Shown: piece after piece, positions 21,990 to 33,255 of the stretch
Layout of the letters: each line of letters opens with the position of its first letter
How positions within the stretch are numbered: the first letter of the stretch is position 1
The notes under the pieces: model-generated
The model's input: only the letters and a program-made list of their open reading frames with translations
Database searches by the model: none
Told to the model about the DNA's origin: nothing
Made by a program: the position numbers and the translations under genes
Origin: Rhodocollybia butyracea
Taxonomy: Eukaryota; Basidiomycota; Agaricomycetes; Agaricales; Omphalotaceae
Direction: 5' to 3'
Assembly: GCA_015501585.1 (NCBI GenBank)
Contig: JADNRY010000031.1
Span: 248,001 to 312,000 of the forward strand
DNA: 64,000 nucleotides

Positions 21990-22723
21990 ACTGATACTCT
22001 AGCACCGTATGTGAGGCTCGTAGTAAGGGTAATATCGTCGAAACAAAACTTACCAAGAGGTTTATTGTTTGTTCAAACGCCGAATGACAATGAACGAGCA
22101 AAGGAAAGCGTGTGCCATCGATCGATAGCGGTGTCACTTAGGCAGTGACCGAGGACGCTGCTATATTCAGATGATATGGCTTAGGCTTCCTAACTACGAC
22201 CCAAGACGAGCCCTATGAAGGGGCGACGGGGATCTAGATCGTAATTACCACGCGAGAAAGGACGAACTCTTAACTTGGGAAATTAGCGCTTAGAGCAATT
22301 ATAGCCTATATCTGCTGGTGCGCGCATGAGAAGATGCACCCAGCTGTGGAAGAGTTAAAGCTTTAAAGAGGAGCAGCGCAAATAAACGTTTAGCATAACA
22401 GAGACGTATATCTAATCCAAGTACAGCTGTCGTTGCCGCCAACACCCGATGGACCTTGTCCCTCCTTGTCCCCATTTTAGCTTCTCTGGTCAAGGTTTGA
22501 AGTACATATCTCAGATCCGAGTCGTTAACAAGCTATAGATAAACATATCTCCAATCTGTACATATACTACTTGCCGATCTGTTGTCGCGAATTCGGCCCA
22601 GACCTCTTCAGACCTTCAGACCTCTTCTCACTCGAAGAGCTTAGGCTACTAGCTAGCTAGTTTAAACGCGCGCTAAATAATTGGGTCACATGACATTCTC
22701 CCCTGCATTCAACGACCACTGCG
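21990..22723. other. 5' flank of HET copy A; spacer before the SAP30BP gene
   Basis: 21990-22290 resembles the leader of the other two HET copies, including a probable 5'-UTR intron with a GTAAGT donor (about 22055 on the minus strand). The rest, to 22723, shows no gene. Unlike the other two copies, no heme lyase follows. Confidence 0.5.
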
Positions 22724-23709
22724 ATGCCCGGTGGACTAGTGGCTTATGAAGGTGATAGCGACTCGGGTGACGATATCGCCCAGAAAACTGTAAGTTATTC
22801 TTGCCTGCTTATTCAGTGTCCGTTTCCCTCGTGATGGTTAGGATACAAAACTAAAGGTTAAAGCAGATAATGCTGCAGAACGTGCGTCGTTTCTCAATAT
22901 TCTGTGTCCTTATATTCACCTTCCTACATAGCTCGCTTACAAAAGAAATCGCAAATAATCATCAAGAGGCCAAAGATTCAACGACCGAAAGGTCATGTCA
23001 GTATCGGAATTACTCAGGCAGAGTCTTTGCCAACGCCGGCGGCGGCGTCTACTTCTACAGCAACAGTCGACATATCTACGACAAATGAAACAGATGATTC
23101 AAATGTTGAACGTATCCGCGCTTTCCTTCGCCCACCACCAGTACCTGGAGTCGATGATTGGGGTATACCCCCAGCGGTAACGCCAGAAGAAAGCATGTGT
23201 GATCCTGCAGTGGAAGCAAAATTAAACCAGTTTCTTCAACTTAAATCCCTTCCTGTTCCAAAACACTTCAACGACACACTCATGTCGAATCGTTCTTTCC
23301 GCAACCCCCATCTCTACGCTCAGATGGTAGAGTTTATCGATATAGACGAGAGATCGACAAATTTCCCCAAACAGATTTGGGATCCGGATCAGGTTCGCTA
23401 TGGCGAATGGAACGCAGAAAAGATTGGTATGTCATTTGCTCTCATCTCCTTCAAGACGAAACTTTAATCACATTTTCAGCAACATATCAAAAAACGCGAT
23501 CGGAACAGCAATCGCAACAATCCAAAGCTAGGACTGCTATAGATTTCGCGGCTCCTTCAAAAGATACTGTAAGCCATCCTGTCACATGTAGAATTTTGAC
23601 GTTCACCTTCCAAATGCTTTCTCCACAGAAATCTCTTCCACATGCGCACTCTGTTGGAAATGGTCGAAGACAAGTCAGAGGAAGTGGTGGTCCAACTCGA
23701 TGGGGCTGA
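22724..23709 (+). CDS. SAP30BP / HCNGP-like nuclear protein
   Basis: Five exons (22724-22789, 22842-22881, 22932-23426, 23480-23568, 23629-23709) give 256 residues. The N-terminus MPGGLVAYEGDSDSGDD is the acidic start typical of the family. The HCNGP domain covers about 85-210, with the strongly conserved PPVPGVDDWGIPP, NDTLMSNRSFRNPH and IDERSTNFPKQIWDP, then a Gln/Ser-rich tail with RGSGGPTRWG. The human protein binds SAP30 of the histone deacetylase complex and has been linked to splicing of short introns. The second could matter in a genome with 50-bp introns, but that is inference. The exon-2 donor (GTGCGT) was chosen because it keeps the frame; an alternative at GTTAAA was rejected as weaker. 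Confidence 0.88.
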
Positions 23710-24564
23710 TATGCCTTTTGTATACGTATCTTATAACTGCATTCCGAACCGCCTCTAGTGCTCGACTTATTCGATACTTGCTGATCTTGTTTTTGTTCAG
23801 TTGTACTTTAGCCATATAATGATACCGGTTCCACTTTCGATATCGAGTCAAGAAACTTTGGAAGGATATGCTAATCAGAAGCCCCACTACGCTGTCGCAG
23901 CCCCCAATGAATAACACAAAAAACTTGTACTTAATCATACTACAGAGGCCAGTCTAACCATCAATCAAATCTCAAGAGGACAAAAATCTCCTATGTGCAG
24001 GCAGGGACACTACTATTCATCAGAGACAGTCTCAAACAGATAACCGAAGAACTGTCTGCAGCTTGTACCAGCTTGTACCGTGTCGATATTGTCACTTCCC
24101 TGACACGCAAGTCTTTCGCCTGCCGCAAGACTGGCGCGATCAAACTGGTTTGATCCTTGTCTCAGTTACCTCCGCGAGCTGCTAGCCAGTTTCTCTTGGA
24201 AAGGCAGCAATGCGCGTCTGATATCCCAAGCGGAAGAGCAGTCTCTAGGTTTTTCCCTCCCTCCTCCTCCTCCTCCTCCTCCCCACCCGCTGCGCCGTAT
24301 TCTTAGCACGCGCCATCACACGCACACGCGTTGACAAGAAGCGTAATCAATGTGCCGACTAACGACTTGGAGCTCTAACGGAAGCAAAACAGAGTATTTC
24401 AAAAACGTTCCGCGGCTTATTGTTTCGTAGGCGCAAGGTCTTACTTCTCTACCTAATGTACTGAGCAAGCTAGTAGTATATTAGGCTGAACATTCGGGTC
24501 TGGCTATTTTCGACTTTTCCTCTCAACTCTCCTTTTATTCAATAGGCCCCAGCACCGACTTGGA
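23710..24564. other. Intergenic region with a (CTC)n microsatellite
   Basis: A short CTCCTC run lies at about 24260-24284. Nothing else is recognised. The plus-strand gene that follows has CTCAACTCTCC and pyrimidine-rich sequence just upstream of its ATG. Confidence 0.4.
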
Positions 24565-26295
24565 ATGTCCACCCAGACTGAAGAGATTGCAGCCACCCTG
24601 GGGATTTGGATCGTTGCGCTCTTCCTCGCTACAATGTTCTTTTTCTTATTTAGATTCTTGAACATGAACACTGATGAATATCATAGTCTCTATGGGATGG
24701 GGATACTGCAAGGATGGTTATACTTCCAATGGTATCACAAAGACGGTTGGAACCTAAAAGTGATGGTGTGCATGACTGTCCGAGCTTCCGTTGACGATGA
24801 CTGATATTATCCGATTAGGTATTGGCGGTCATGTATGTCTTGAGGCAAATCTTATTCTTGTTCTCAAAATGTGTTTCTAGGTGTCTTGAAACTGTTCAAA
24901 TATGCACATCTTTTGCTGCGACGTACGACGTGGTCATCGAACATTTCGGAGACATGGATGCTATATACACTATCTCCTGGTACGGGTCAGCTTGAACTTG
25001 ATTTTTTACGGTCGGCCCTGATGCTTTGAGGTGAATAGGTTTGAGCCGGTGTGTTCACCGTTTAATTTTGTTCGACTTGTGTTGATTGTCGGGTTCAAAG
25101 ACACAATTGCTTGCAGGTGTATGTATACCTCCCAAATCCTCTTCGCTTCCTAGTTCTGATATTTTTTCCATGTTCTCAGTACCTTTCGGCCCTCATAGTT
25201 CAGCTGTGGGGACGTCTCTTCTCTTAGGCACTCACATGATTAACATTCAAAACCAGCTATTTCGCTTCTGTTGTCTACCAACGTCAGTGGCCCACCGAAA
25301 TCAGCGAAACATGAGGCTAAACTAATTGGCCTTTAGTCAATGGACCGGGTGTAAAGCGATGGCTCTTTACCGTCCCAATTGTAAGTGTGTCCGCATACAG
25401 TGCAGTGTGCTATGGCTGAGTGTCTTAAAGGTACTTTTGGCGATCGTAGAAATAGGAGCCACCATAGGTTTTTCTAATAACATACGCTCTTTCGACTCTA
25501 CTCATTCGTTTGCTTAGCCCAGGTCGTTTTAATGTACGCGAAAACGAATCTCTTCTAATTCTAATCTAACCCATTTTCAAAATCTATCCAGTAAAACTAT
25601 GATTCATTCCTTCAAAGATATGGGCAGAATTAAGGTGTGTATCACTCCACATCGTTACTATTTGAATTCTTGTTAAGGACAGCTTGTTACGCTCATCACA
25701 GTGGATCTATTCGCTTCTGAGTAGCGCGAGCTTTGCTTGCGACGTCTTGATCGCTGTTGCATTATATATAACCCTGAAGAGCAAAAGGACTAATATTCAA
25801 GAGTATGTGTATTCTATGCACCGCTCGAGCTTAAAGTGAACATCTTTCCACATCAGGTTCGGTGGTCATGGCTACTTCCCCAGTCGGACAAACAGGATTC
25901 TGCACAAGCTTACAGTTTACGCGATTAACCGTGGCGTTCTCACAGCAGTCACTGCTGCGGTGAATTTGATCCTAGTACGATTTTTAATCTTCTCGAGTTG
26001 CAAGTGGTATCAACCTTTATGTGTCGAAAGTTCTTATCCAAGCCCAATACCTTCTATTACTTCATCGGATTATTGACCAGTAGTAAATGTGCGTAATCCC
26101 TCGTTCTCAATATTTCACTAATCCATACAATCCAGTGTATATGAACAGCATGCTAGCAAGGTATATAATTCTGAATATATTTCCTAGAGATTATACTTAT
26201 GCTCCCTTTCCTTCCCTAGCTTGAATTCGCGTCACCATATTATTCAAAGCGTCGATGATGAAACCTGCCATTCTTGGAATTCCATACACATGTAG
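24565..26295 (+). CDS. Seven-helix integral membrane protein of the basidiomycete DUF6534 type
   Basis: About ten exons. The readable protein order is MSTQTEEIAATLGIWIVALF (helix 1), YGMGILQGWLYFQWYHKDGW, MCLETVQICTSFAATYD, HFGDMDAIYTISWFEP, then YLSALIVQLYFASVVYQ, a WLFTVPIVLLAIVEIGATIG helix, ACDVLIAVALYITLKSKRT, and TNRILHKLTVYAINRGVLTAV. It ends with FYYFIGLLTSSKLYMNSM and NSRHHI. This spacing of helices, the GD after the third helix and the TNR..L...INRG motif match the DUF6534 family, which is expanded in mushrooms and has no known function. First exons: 24565-24765, 24819-24832, 24881-24979. The junction near 25068-25178 is the least certain; a 110-bp intron keeps the frame there. A plasma-membrane location is inferred. 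Confidence 0.72.
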
Positions 26296-26978
26296 GTTAG
26301 GGGTTCCGTATATCACCCTGCTTAAAGAACAGCGTCGGTAAGCTTTATCAGATTCAATAGTTGCATAGTTTGACATTTTCCATCGTTAATTTACCGTATC
26401 TTGGTGCGTTCAGATGCGGGACACATTTTCAACGACGATGATACCCATTTGGTTCCACAAGTAATCATAACTATTTTTATGTGATGGTTCAGAATGAGTT
26501 GGGGCTTCTTCTACGGTGGATAGTGATACAAACGTAGCCTACTGTTAAGTACGTGAAACAGCATTCTTTTGGAGATTTTTTGCAGCTGAAGAGGTGCTAT
26601 ACACAATAACTAAATAAAGCTTTGTATCACCACGAATCACTCTCTACGTCGGTGTCTTAGCATAGGCGCGACCTTATCTTCTTTAACCACTCTGTTAGGG
26701 CTCAAGTACGTTGGGGACGCTCCTTTATTGACACTGGAGGCTCGTTCTACAGAGCTAAACCTGGATACCGCAAACGTCGATACTACAAGTCGACGAAACA
26801 AATAGTGCCGCCACACCAAAAGCCGATACAATCCCTCCAACCCTTTCGCGGACACAGAGTTTTTGTAATTAACCACGATATTATGATGCAACTTGCCGCA
26901 CTTTGTCGATTCTTTACCATTTCACAGTTCTACCCATCACGAAAGTTCGTTGATTTCCAAGCATAATCTAGAGGAAAA
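26296..26978. other. Intergenic, no supported gene
   Basis: A minus-strand open frame (26637-26891) begins with TTG, not ATG, and shows no recognisable domain; it was not accepted. Nothing else was found. Confidence 0.35.
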
Positions 26979-27560
26979 ATGGCCTGGGGTAACTACGATT
27001 CCAGAAGAGTGGCAGGAAAGGTATCTTTTGCGGGGTACTACTCCCTCGACACCTTTGAAGGAAGGGAGGATTGTCCACTGGCAGAACTCAATCGCTTGTT
27101 CGGCCCCTTAGATAATGGACGTGGGTATGTTGAATTGACAAGTGGATACATTTTCCGATGTCCTAAGAGGAGGGGGATAACCCCAGTCTTGCCTGTTGAG
27201 AACGAAAGATTTAATCTTTGGGTACCGAACGACGATCAACGACGCGAAAGCGCGGGTAGCAGGGCTCGTTTACTATAATCCTCCAGGTTCAGCACGTTAT
27301 GTTGAACTTAACCTTCACCTGGCCAGTCGGATCTATGTACTCCGTTCTTCTGGGGTCAAGACAACATCGCAAACGCCTCGCCACAGATTATCCAACCAAA
27401 ATTTCTGGAAGACAAGTTCTATTCCATTCAAGCATGGGATTAGTCTTCCCCAGGCAGACTCGGTATACACTGACGATCAATACGGATGTGCATCGAATCG
27501 GAATACCCTCAATCAAAGTGCTCGGACCAATGTTTCTTTTACTGTCAAGTTTGCTTGATG
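26979..27560 (+). CDS. Uncharacterised short gene or pseudogene
   Basis: An ATG at 26979 opens MAWGNYDSRRVAGKVSFAGY and runs 99 residues. A second overlapping frame (27196-27558) reads KARVAGLVYYNPPGSARYVE. The two could be joined by an intron near 27125-27187 (GTATGT to CCCCAG), but no frame-consistent full model was established and no domain was recognised. It may be a decayed gene. Low confidence; listed because both frames have coding-like composition. Confidence 0.25.
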
Positions 27561-27969
27561 GGGGAAGATAAAACAGCATCGGGCAAGATGTCTATATGTT
27601 CGTGATACTGCACTGGACTACAAGACTGGAGCTGGAATGGGAAAAACCTTTGTCCGTGATTTATCGGACAGACTGCTTCTGTTGCAGTGAATTCATTGGA
27701 CAGACATAGACTAGGCTACCTACCGAGCTGGGATCCAGTGCATCCAGGTCCCAGATTAGATGAATTATGATTATAACTACAGTGTAAGGGTATATATGAT
27801 TAGCTGTTAACTATGATACACACGGTAGTAACCACCCTCCATGCAAGGAACCAACTGAGGGGTCGACAGCGATATCTCCCCGAGTACGTAGTTTTGAATG
27901 GCACATCCTGGTATCGATCAAGGCACTTGGAAACGACGAGAAAGCTGTAAATGAACAGGCACGTTTTGC
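27561..27969. other. Intergenic, no supported gene
   Basis: 3' flank of the minus-strand site-2 protease. No gene or repeat is supported. Confidence 0.35.
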
Positions 27970-29707
27970 TCAGATTCTTACTACCATCAGCACTCCATAA
28001 ATACCAATCATCCCAAATGTCACAATCTGCATGAGTCTCTCGAAACGTCGTTTGAACGAAGCAGTTGACGTCATGCTTTGTGATCCCCAACGCGTTTGTC
28101 GATGGGATGACAACGACATTCCTGACTCGGCAGCAGATATGATTTCCGAAGAAGCCGCTATTGGAGGTGAAGAAGGTCGTAAATAGTCCAAGAGGGCAGT
28201 GAGGAACTGAGCCCCGTCAAGCAAAGGTAAAGGAAGGAGGTTGAAGAAGAAGAGGGAGAGTGTGGCCATTTTGCAATAACTAAATGAGCGAATTAGTCCG
28301 AGGGTGAATGAGACGGGGACGGTGTGAATCTAACCTCCAAAAGTCATTTAAAGTACCGATGACGCTCAAGGGGATGAACCAGACACGGGGGATGTATCTG
28401 TCTACAGATACTAGAGGAAGAGTTGGCTATTTAATTCACAAGAGCAGTAGGATACACGCCTTGTTCCCAGATCTCATGCCTCGGGCCACTCCAGAGAATC
28501 AGACTTTTGCCTTTAACGACCAAACGTAAGATTGAAGCGGAGGAAGATGGGCGCACGCAGAGTGCGTTGGGGTCACAATCTGTTTCGAGATGGCAGCGGG
28601 GATTCAGAGATGAGAGAATGGGGATCGGATTGAGACACGTTTTACTAGGCGCTCCGAAAGAATCAAAGCAGAGGTGGTCCAATGTAGGATGAGGAGCATC
28701 ATTGCAGCAAGATCGATCACCGCTATCTTGCTGTGGAACGCACCAGCCGTACCAGGGAATGTCGTCAAAAGATTTGTGGAGATACTCGGACCATCTGTCC
28801 TCTCCGCCTGCCAATGATACATCGTCCAGCGCAGTGATGATAGAGCCCACACTGAGGACACTGTTGAGCGGAGAGTCGTCATCCAGAGCAATGACGATTC
28901 TGCCATCCATTGAAAGATCCTTCCAGCCTAAACTTAGTATTGCAGTGCCCAGTCCAGTTTTACCCAAAGCTAGGAAACAGGCCCATAGGACAAGATTATG
29001 CCATGGTCCTGCAGAAATAATTCGTGCTTTGGCCATTGGTTCAAGAGCGTGCATAGATGCTGAAGCAAACGACACAAAGGCAGAAGGCATGACGAGTGTT
29101 AGTGAGACACCGGAAGAGCGCAATGGAACAGAATAGAGAGCGCCGGCGATAGCATGACCTGCTTCGTGAATAATCTGGCATACAAATACAGCAACAAGTA
29201 TGAGTGGTAAATGGTCCCAGGGAACCGTAACGCCAGGTATCTATAAAAAGCAATGAGCACAAACTCGAGATACACTGAGCATCATACAATCGGCTGAATA
29301 AAATTTTCTGGATTCTGGTCCATATCCCGCTTCACGATCGCACGACTTGGAAGTTTTTGGAATATTCTCAAGACAGAACTTCCTGTGAGCCAAAACAAAG
29401 TCCCCAATCCGATACACATGCCAAAAATTCCCACTACAACTCCCATATCATAAAAAAGTGAGATGCACCGCCGCAAGCCCTTTTCGCGTCGATGATTGAG
29501 TCTTTTAACCACAGAGTCATGCTGAGCGTTGAAAGCTTCTGTTTGAATTCGAAGATGGAATTTATTCAAGGCAACTGTGATGGAAGGCTTCACATGAAAG
29601 CTTACTGTCGGGAGGACAGAAGCAGCTGTGGGTTTCCACAAATAGTCGAGAGTATGTATGATAGCCCAGAATATGGAAATTAGTGAAAGAGCATGGAGAG
29701 CAGACAT
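27970..29707 (-). CDS. Site-2 protease (S2P, MBTPS2-like intramembrane metalloprotease, M50)
   Basis: Four exons (29707-29288, 29240-28456, 28397-28335, 28279-27970) give 525 residues. The start at 29707 (MSALHALSLIS) opens the first membrane helix. The zinc site HEAGH is in IIHEAGHAIAGA at the start of exon 2. The second conserved active-site motif is LLDGAQ in NLLPLPLLDGAQF, in the last exon, between hydrophobic stretches. S2P cuts membrane-bound transcription factors such as SREBP inside the bilayer, releasing the nuclear part. In fungi this pathway governs sterol and low-oxygen responses. The large region between the two motifs includes a luminal Cys-rich stretch (CVPQQDSGDRSCC), as in the family. 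The gene is divergent from the F-box gene with only 52 bp between start codons. Confidence 0.92.
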
Positions 29708-29759
29708 CAACAATGGGCGCTTAGTTTGAAATTGTTAGACGCCGACCTCTTAAGTTATT
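29708..29759. promoter_or_regulatory. 52-bp shared promoter region between S2P and F-box genes
   Basis: The two start codons (29707 minus, 29760 plus) are separated by just 52 bp, so upstream elements must overlap each other or the opposite coding region. No TATA box was found. Either start could be shifted if a 5' UTR intron exists. Confidence 0.5.
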
Positions 29760-31316
29760 ATGACTCCACCCGGCGCAAGATATACCAACAACCTCAGCTT
29801 TGAAGAACTACATGCATTGGATAATGAGCTCCGCTACGAATTCGGACCATTCGTGACTACCCCGGAACGAGTGAAGGAGGTCAGGACAATGCTGGCTCTA
29901 GTGGACATCGAAGAGGCTCATACTTCTGAGGTGGCTCTCGTTGAGACGCAAAGAGCCAAGCTACTCTCTTTACTCTCACCGATGCGGAAACTACCAAACG
30001 AGACTTTACTACGCGTCTTCCAGCACGTATGCGAAGAAAATCTTCTTCAATGCTATCCGTGGCTCTTGCGTGGAGGTCCTCCCACCAGAATGACTTCTCC
30101 CATCATCACTTACCTCCCTACAATGGCAATCAGCTCCGTAAGCTACCGCTGGCGTGCGCTTGCGCTGTCGTCACCTAGTTTGTGGGCAAATCTAGCAGTG
30201 GAAACACACCGTATGTCCTCGGACGAAGCAGAAAATCTGGTTGGTTTCATCGATACAGTTACCCGATATCTGGAAAGATCGGGTGATTTGCCATTAAGCT
30301 TAAGGGTTGAATTTCCTGTAGATGGTTCAACTAAATCAGAGGAGATTCCTTGCCTAATTCACCTTACGCAGAATGCTCATCGCTGGAAAACGTTCAAGTA
30401 TCAGGGAAATTATACATTAACAGTGCACGACATACTCTCCCAACTGCGCTTTCCTTTACTTATGGAGTTGGATATCGGTGTTACACGGAAGGGGTTGGAT
30501 TGGTTCAAGGATTGCCCTAGACTCTGTGCACTTTCCACCTACAGCCGGCAAATGGGGCCAACAGCCGAGGTCCTCTACAATCGACTAGATCATTTCGATT
30601 GTACGCACCAGACGCTGTCGGATTTGGCCTACGTTCTTCGGAGCTGCCCCTCTCTGAAATCTCTCAAGTTGGATTCTATTTATCGCGATATCGAGGGTGC
30701 ACGGGGGATATGGGATCACGATAACATCACATCGCTTACTATGCTGGGAGATATAGTATTTTCCTCCCTCAACTTTCCTTCCTTAAAGACGCTTGTCGTA
30801 GCAGATGGCATCAAGGACGTCTGGAAGGCAGATGCCTTTGCTTCCTTTATCTCGCGATCGTCTTGTATGATCACCACATTCAAGTTCTGCAGTTTAACAA
30901 TGTCTGATTTGGACCTTATTGCAGCCCTTCGAGTTATGCCAGCTTTACTTGATCTTGAAGTTGACCAGTGCTTAGCTTCCCAGAATCTCTTAACTTCGCA
31001 TTTCATCTCCAGCCTAACTCACCGCCAATCCACTTCTATCTCCCTGGTCCCAAAACTACACGATCTTCGGGTGATATGCCATTCCAACGATGCATTCGAC
31101 GACTGTGCCTTTATTAGCATGGTTGAATCTCGCTGGTTTAAACTTGGTTCGGATTTATCTGGGGAGATGTTAGCAATGGGGAGAAGTTCTATACGATCTG
31201 TTGTTCTCAAGTTTGATACGCGAGAGGTTGATGCAGACATCTATAGACCGCTACAGATTTTGGATGCAGAGGGATTGAGAGTAGTGGTTTCTGGAACGAA
31301 TGGAGTGCAGGTATAA
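29760..31316 (+). CDS. F-box protein (basidiomycete family), single exon
   Basis: 518 residues without introns, starting MTPPGARYTNNLSFEELHAL. A coiled-coil-like segment (about 40-75, ALVDIEEAHTSEVALVETQR) leads into the F-box-like motif LPNETLLRVFQHVCEENLLQ at about 80-100, followed by VSYRWRALALSSPSLWANL. That arrangement is typical of the large F-box family in mushroom genomes. The C-terminal two-thirds has leucine-rich, LRR-like spacing (CPSLKSLKLD, FPSLKTLVVAD). F-box proteins bind SKP1 and bring substrates to an SCF ubiquitin ligase; the target here is unknown. A broken partial copy follows at 31420. Confidence 0.85.
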   Translation: MTPPGARYTNNLSFEELHALDNELRYEFGPFVTTPERVKEVRTMLALVDIEEAHTSEVALVETQRAKLLSLLSPMRKLPNETLLRVFQHVCEENLLQCYPWLLRGGPPTRMTSPIITYLPTMAISSVSYRWRALALSSPSLWANLAVETHRMSSDEAENLVGFIDTVTRYLERSGDLPLSLRVEFPVDGSTKSEEIPCLIHLTQNAHRWKTFKYQGNYTLTVHDILSQLRFPLLMELDIGVTRKGLDWFKDCPRLCALSTYSRQMGPTAEVLYNRLDHFDCTHQTLSDLAYVLRSCPSLKSLKLDSIYRDIEGARGIWDHDNITSLTMLGDIVFSSLNFPSLKTLVVADGIKDVWKADAFASFISRSSCMITTFKFCSLTMSDLDLIAALRVMPALLDLEVDQCLASQNLLTSHFISSLTHRQSTSISLVPKLHDLRVICHSNDAFDDCAFISMVESRWFKLGSDLSGEMLAMGRSSIRSVVLKFDTREVDADIYRPLQILDAEGLRVVVSGTNGVQV

Positions 31317-31419
31317 TGGTTTAGAGACTGATACCCTGCGATGTGCTTTTAGATCTCTGGTATTGTAAGTATTTGCATAAGTTTTGCGATTGAAACTTTC
31401 TTGTCGGATTCGAGCGACT

Positions 31420-31690
31420 CGTACTGTACCATCTTATCGAACTATCCGCATCGGATAACGCTTCGAATTCGGACCATTCCTAATTACCCGGAACGAGCAA
31501 AAGAGGTCAGGACAATGCTGGCTCTGGTGGATATCGAAGCTAAGCATGCTTCCGAGGCAACTCTCCTTGGAAGACAAAGAGCCAACTACTCAACGATGCG
31601 GAAACTGCCAAACGAAACTTTATCGCGCATCTTCCAGCACGTCTATGAGAAAAAATATTCTCTGATACTAGTACCTGCAATAGTATACAC
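31420..31690 (+). pseudogene. Truncated duplicate of the F-box gene N-terminus
   Basis: RAKEVRTMLALVDIEAKHAS and MRKLPNETLSRIFQHVYE repeat residues about 35-95 of the neighbouring F-box protein. Ten residues or so are missing in between, and the copy ends shortly after the F-box motif. It is a direct tandem partial duplication, about 1.7 kb downstream of its source. Confidence 0.8.
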
Positions 31691-31724
31691 TATACGAAGC
31701 TTTCCATTCTTCTGCCCGAGCTAA

Positions 31725-32058
31725 ATTTATCGGTTAGGAGAAGATTGAACATCAATGCTGTATTGTGCGTTATTCGAATTCAAGGTGGTTAGTTACAATA
31801 TATTTCCATGACAGGAAATGATTTTTTGACCCGTATCTCTGGTAGACAATTAGCTATAGACGTTATGTCCGGCATGGTATCACAGGTTTTTTGCTTCTGC
31901 TCCTGAAAAAACTTATATATGAATCCTGCCTGCTCGAAATTATGTATCATTCCACTTGTTCTCGCTCAGCACGTCTGCAGGTCAGCCTGAGCCATTGGTA
32001 TGTCTTTTCGGGGAGCTGATGGCAATTCACTGACTTCAGTCTTGGAGCTTAGTATACT
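31725..32058. other. Promoter region of membrane-protein copy 1
   Basis: The segment 31920-32020 (CTCAGCACGTCTGCAGGTCAG) is matched upstream of copy 2 (CTCAACGCATCTGCAGGCCA, near 35050), so the promoter was duplicated with the gene. Confidence 0.5.
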
Positions 32059-33255
32059 ATGCGGCACCGAGGCTTATCACTGCTGCTACCCTCCTTCTTA
32101 GCAGGTTTGCCCCCTCGATTTCCCGAGACGCAGTAAAACCCACTCATTTCTTGCAAAGCTTTGGCTACCCCTGCCCCAGTTACACTTTGGCAAGTTGGAT
32201 CGGGGCATTTACTAGAGGGGTCAATTGCCACTCTACCGTTACAGGTCCTCGGAGCTGCGAGCGACGGGTCTGCAACAACATATCTCTACCAGGCGGTAAA
32301 TCTAGCATCGTTTACGCTAACCACTGAGGGCTTGACGACCACTCAGATCTTCCCCTCTCCTAGTAAGTTTGTCGGTCGTCCGGTATTTTGATCATTGATG
32401 GAGATCTACATTACTTTGCCAGCCCCGCGGACTATCGTTGCCTCTGCGTCGGGATGGATAGAGCGGTTCCCAGCTGTCAGTCCCTTGACCACTGCTAGTC
32501 TCGGATGTTTTCTCGTCAACTCTAGTTTCGGGGCCTGCATTAGCGATACATTCACTATCAACGCTGGTGCCCCAACTCCAGAGGTACTTGGAGTTGCATC
32601 ATCGAGTACTAGTACTACTACTACTACCGCTGTTCCCACAATACCGCCCTCGAGTGAGTTCTGTAAACTTATCGAAAACTGTATTTCTCGTTCTTTTTTC
32701 TCATTCTTATTTTTCAGCTTCCCTATCTTCATCTTCCGCACCTGCTTCAAGTACTTCGAATTCAGTCAATACTCAGCATACGGAAAAGCACTCGAAACTC
32801 AATGTTGGAGCAGTTGTAGGTGGTATTCTTGGAGGATTGGCTTGTACTATGGTCATCATCGCGCTGTTCATGATCTATCGGCGCAGACAGTCCCTGCAAG
32901 TGGCCCCACAGCCATATAACCTAAATGCCTCATTTACTACACCGATGGTGCTCGAGAAGGAAATTTGCCTTTCGTTGTAGCGCCTCATCTAGAAGCAAAT
33001 GTTGGCTCTCCGAAAGGGCGGGGTATTTCTGCTAGTGCCCAAAACAGCACCAGTCCGGTTTCGACCTATCCGAGCCCAATTTCGACTCATCAGAGTCCCA
33101 TTTCAACTTATCAGAGTCTCATTTCGACTTCTCAGAGAAGTCCAGTTTCAGGAACTTCGGGCGCATTGATGGTAGAGATCGTAAACCGTCTTGAGAGACT
33201 GGAAGGTGGTGAGGGCTGGGAGCCTCCTCCTAGATATGGGGAGCATAATTTGTAA
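32059..33255 (+). CDS. Single-pass cell-surface protein, copy 1, with frameshifted cytosolic tail
   Basis: Signal peptide MRHRGLSLLLPSFLAALATP, an ectodomain of about 110 residues (APVTLWQVGSGHLLEGS, TTYLYQAVNL, GCFLVNSSFGACISD), a Ser/Thr stalk, and a glycine-zipper membrane helix VGAVVGGILGGLACTMVIIA followed by YRRRQ. Introns are at the same places as in copy 2. After NASFTTP one base is missing relative to copy 2 (about 32945), so the frame stops at CLSL (32978). The rest of the tail (PFVVAPHLEANVGS to EPPPRYGEHNL, with a THQSPISTYQS repeat) is open in the next frame to 33255. The protein is either truncated after the membrane or has a sequence error. Function unknown; the layout resembles mucin-like wall sensors. 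Confidence 0.65.

Noticed and set aside
26637..26891. Minus-strand frame before the uncharacterised gene
   Set aside because: It starts with TTG and has no ATG near its start, domain or splice context.
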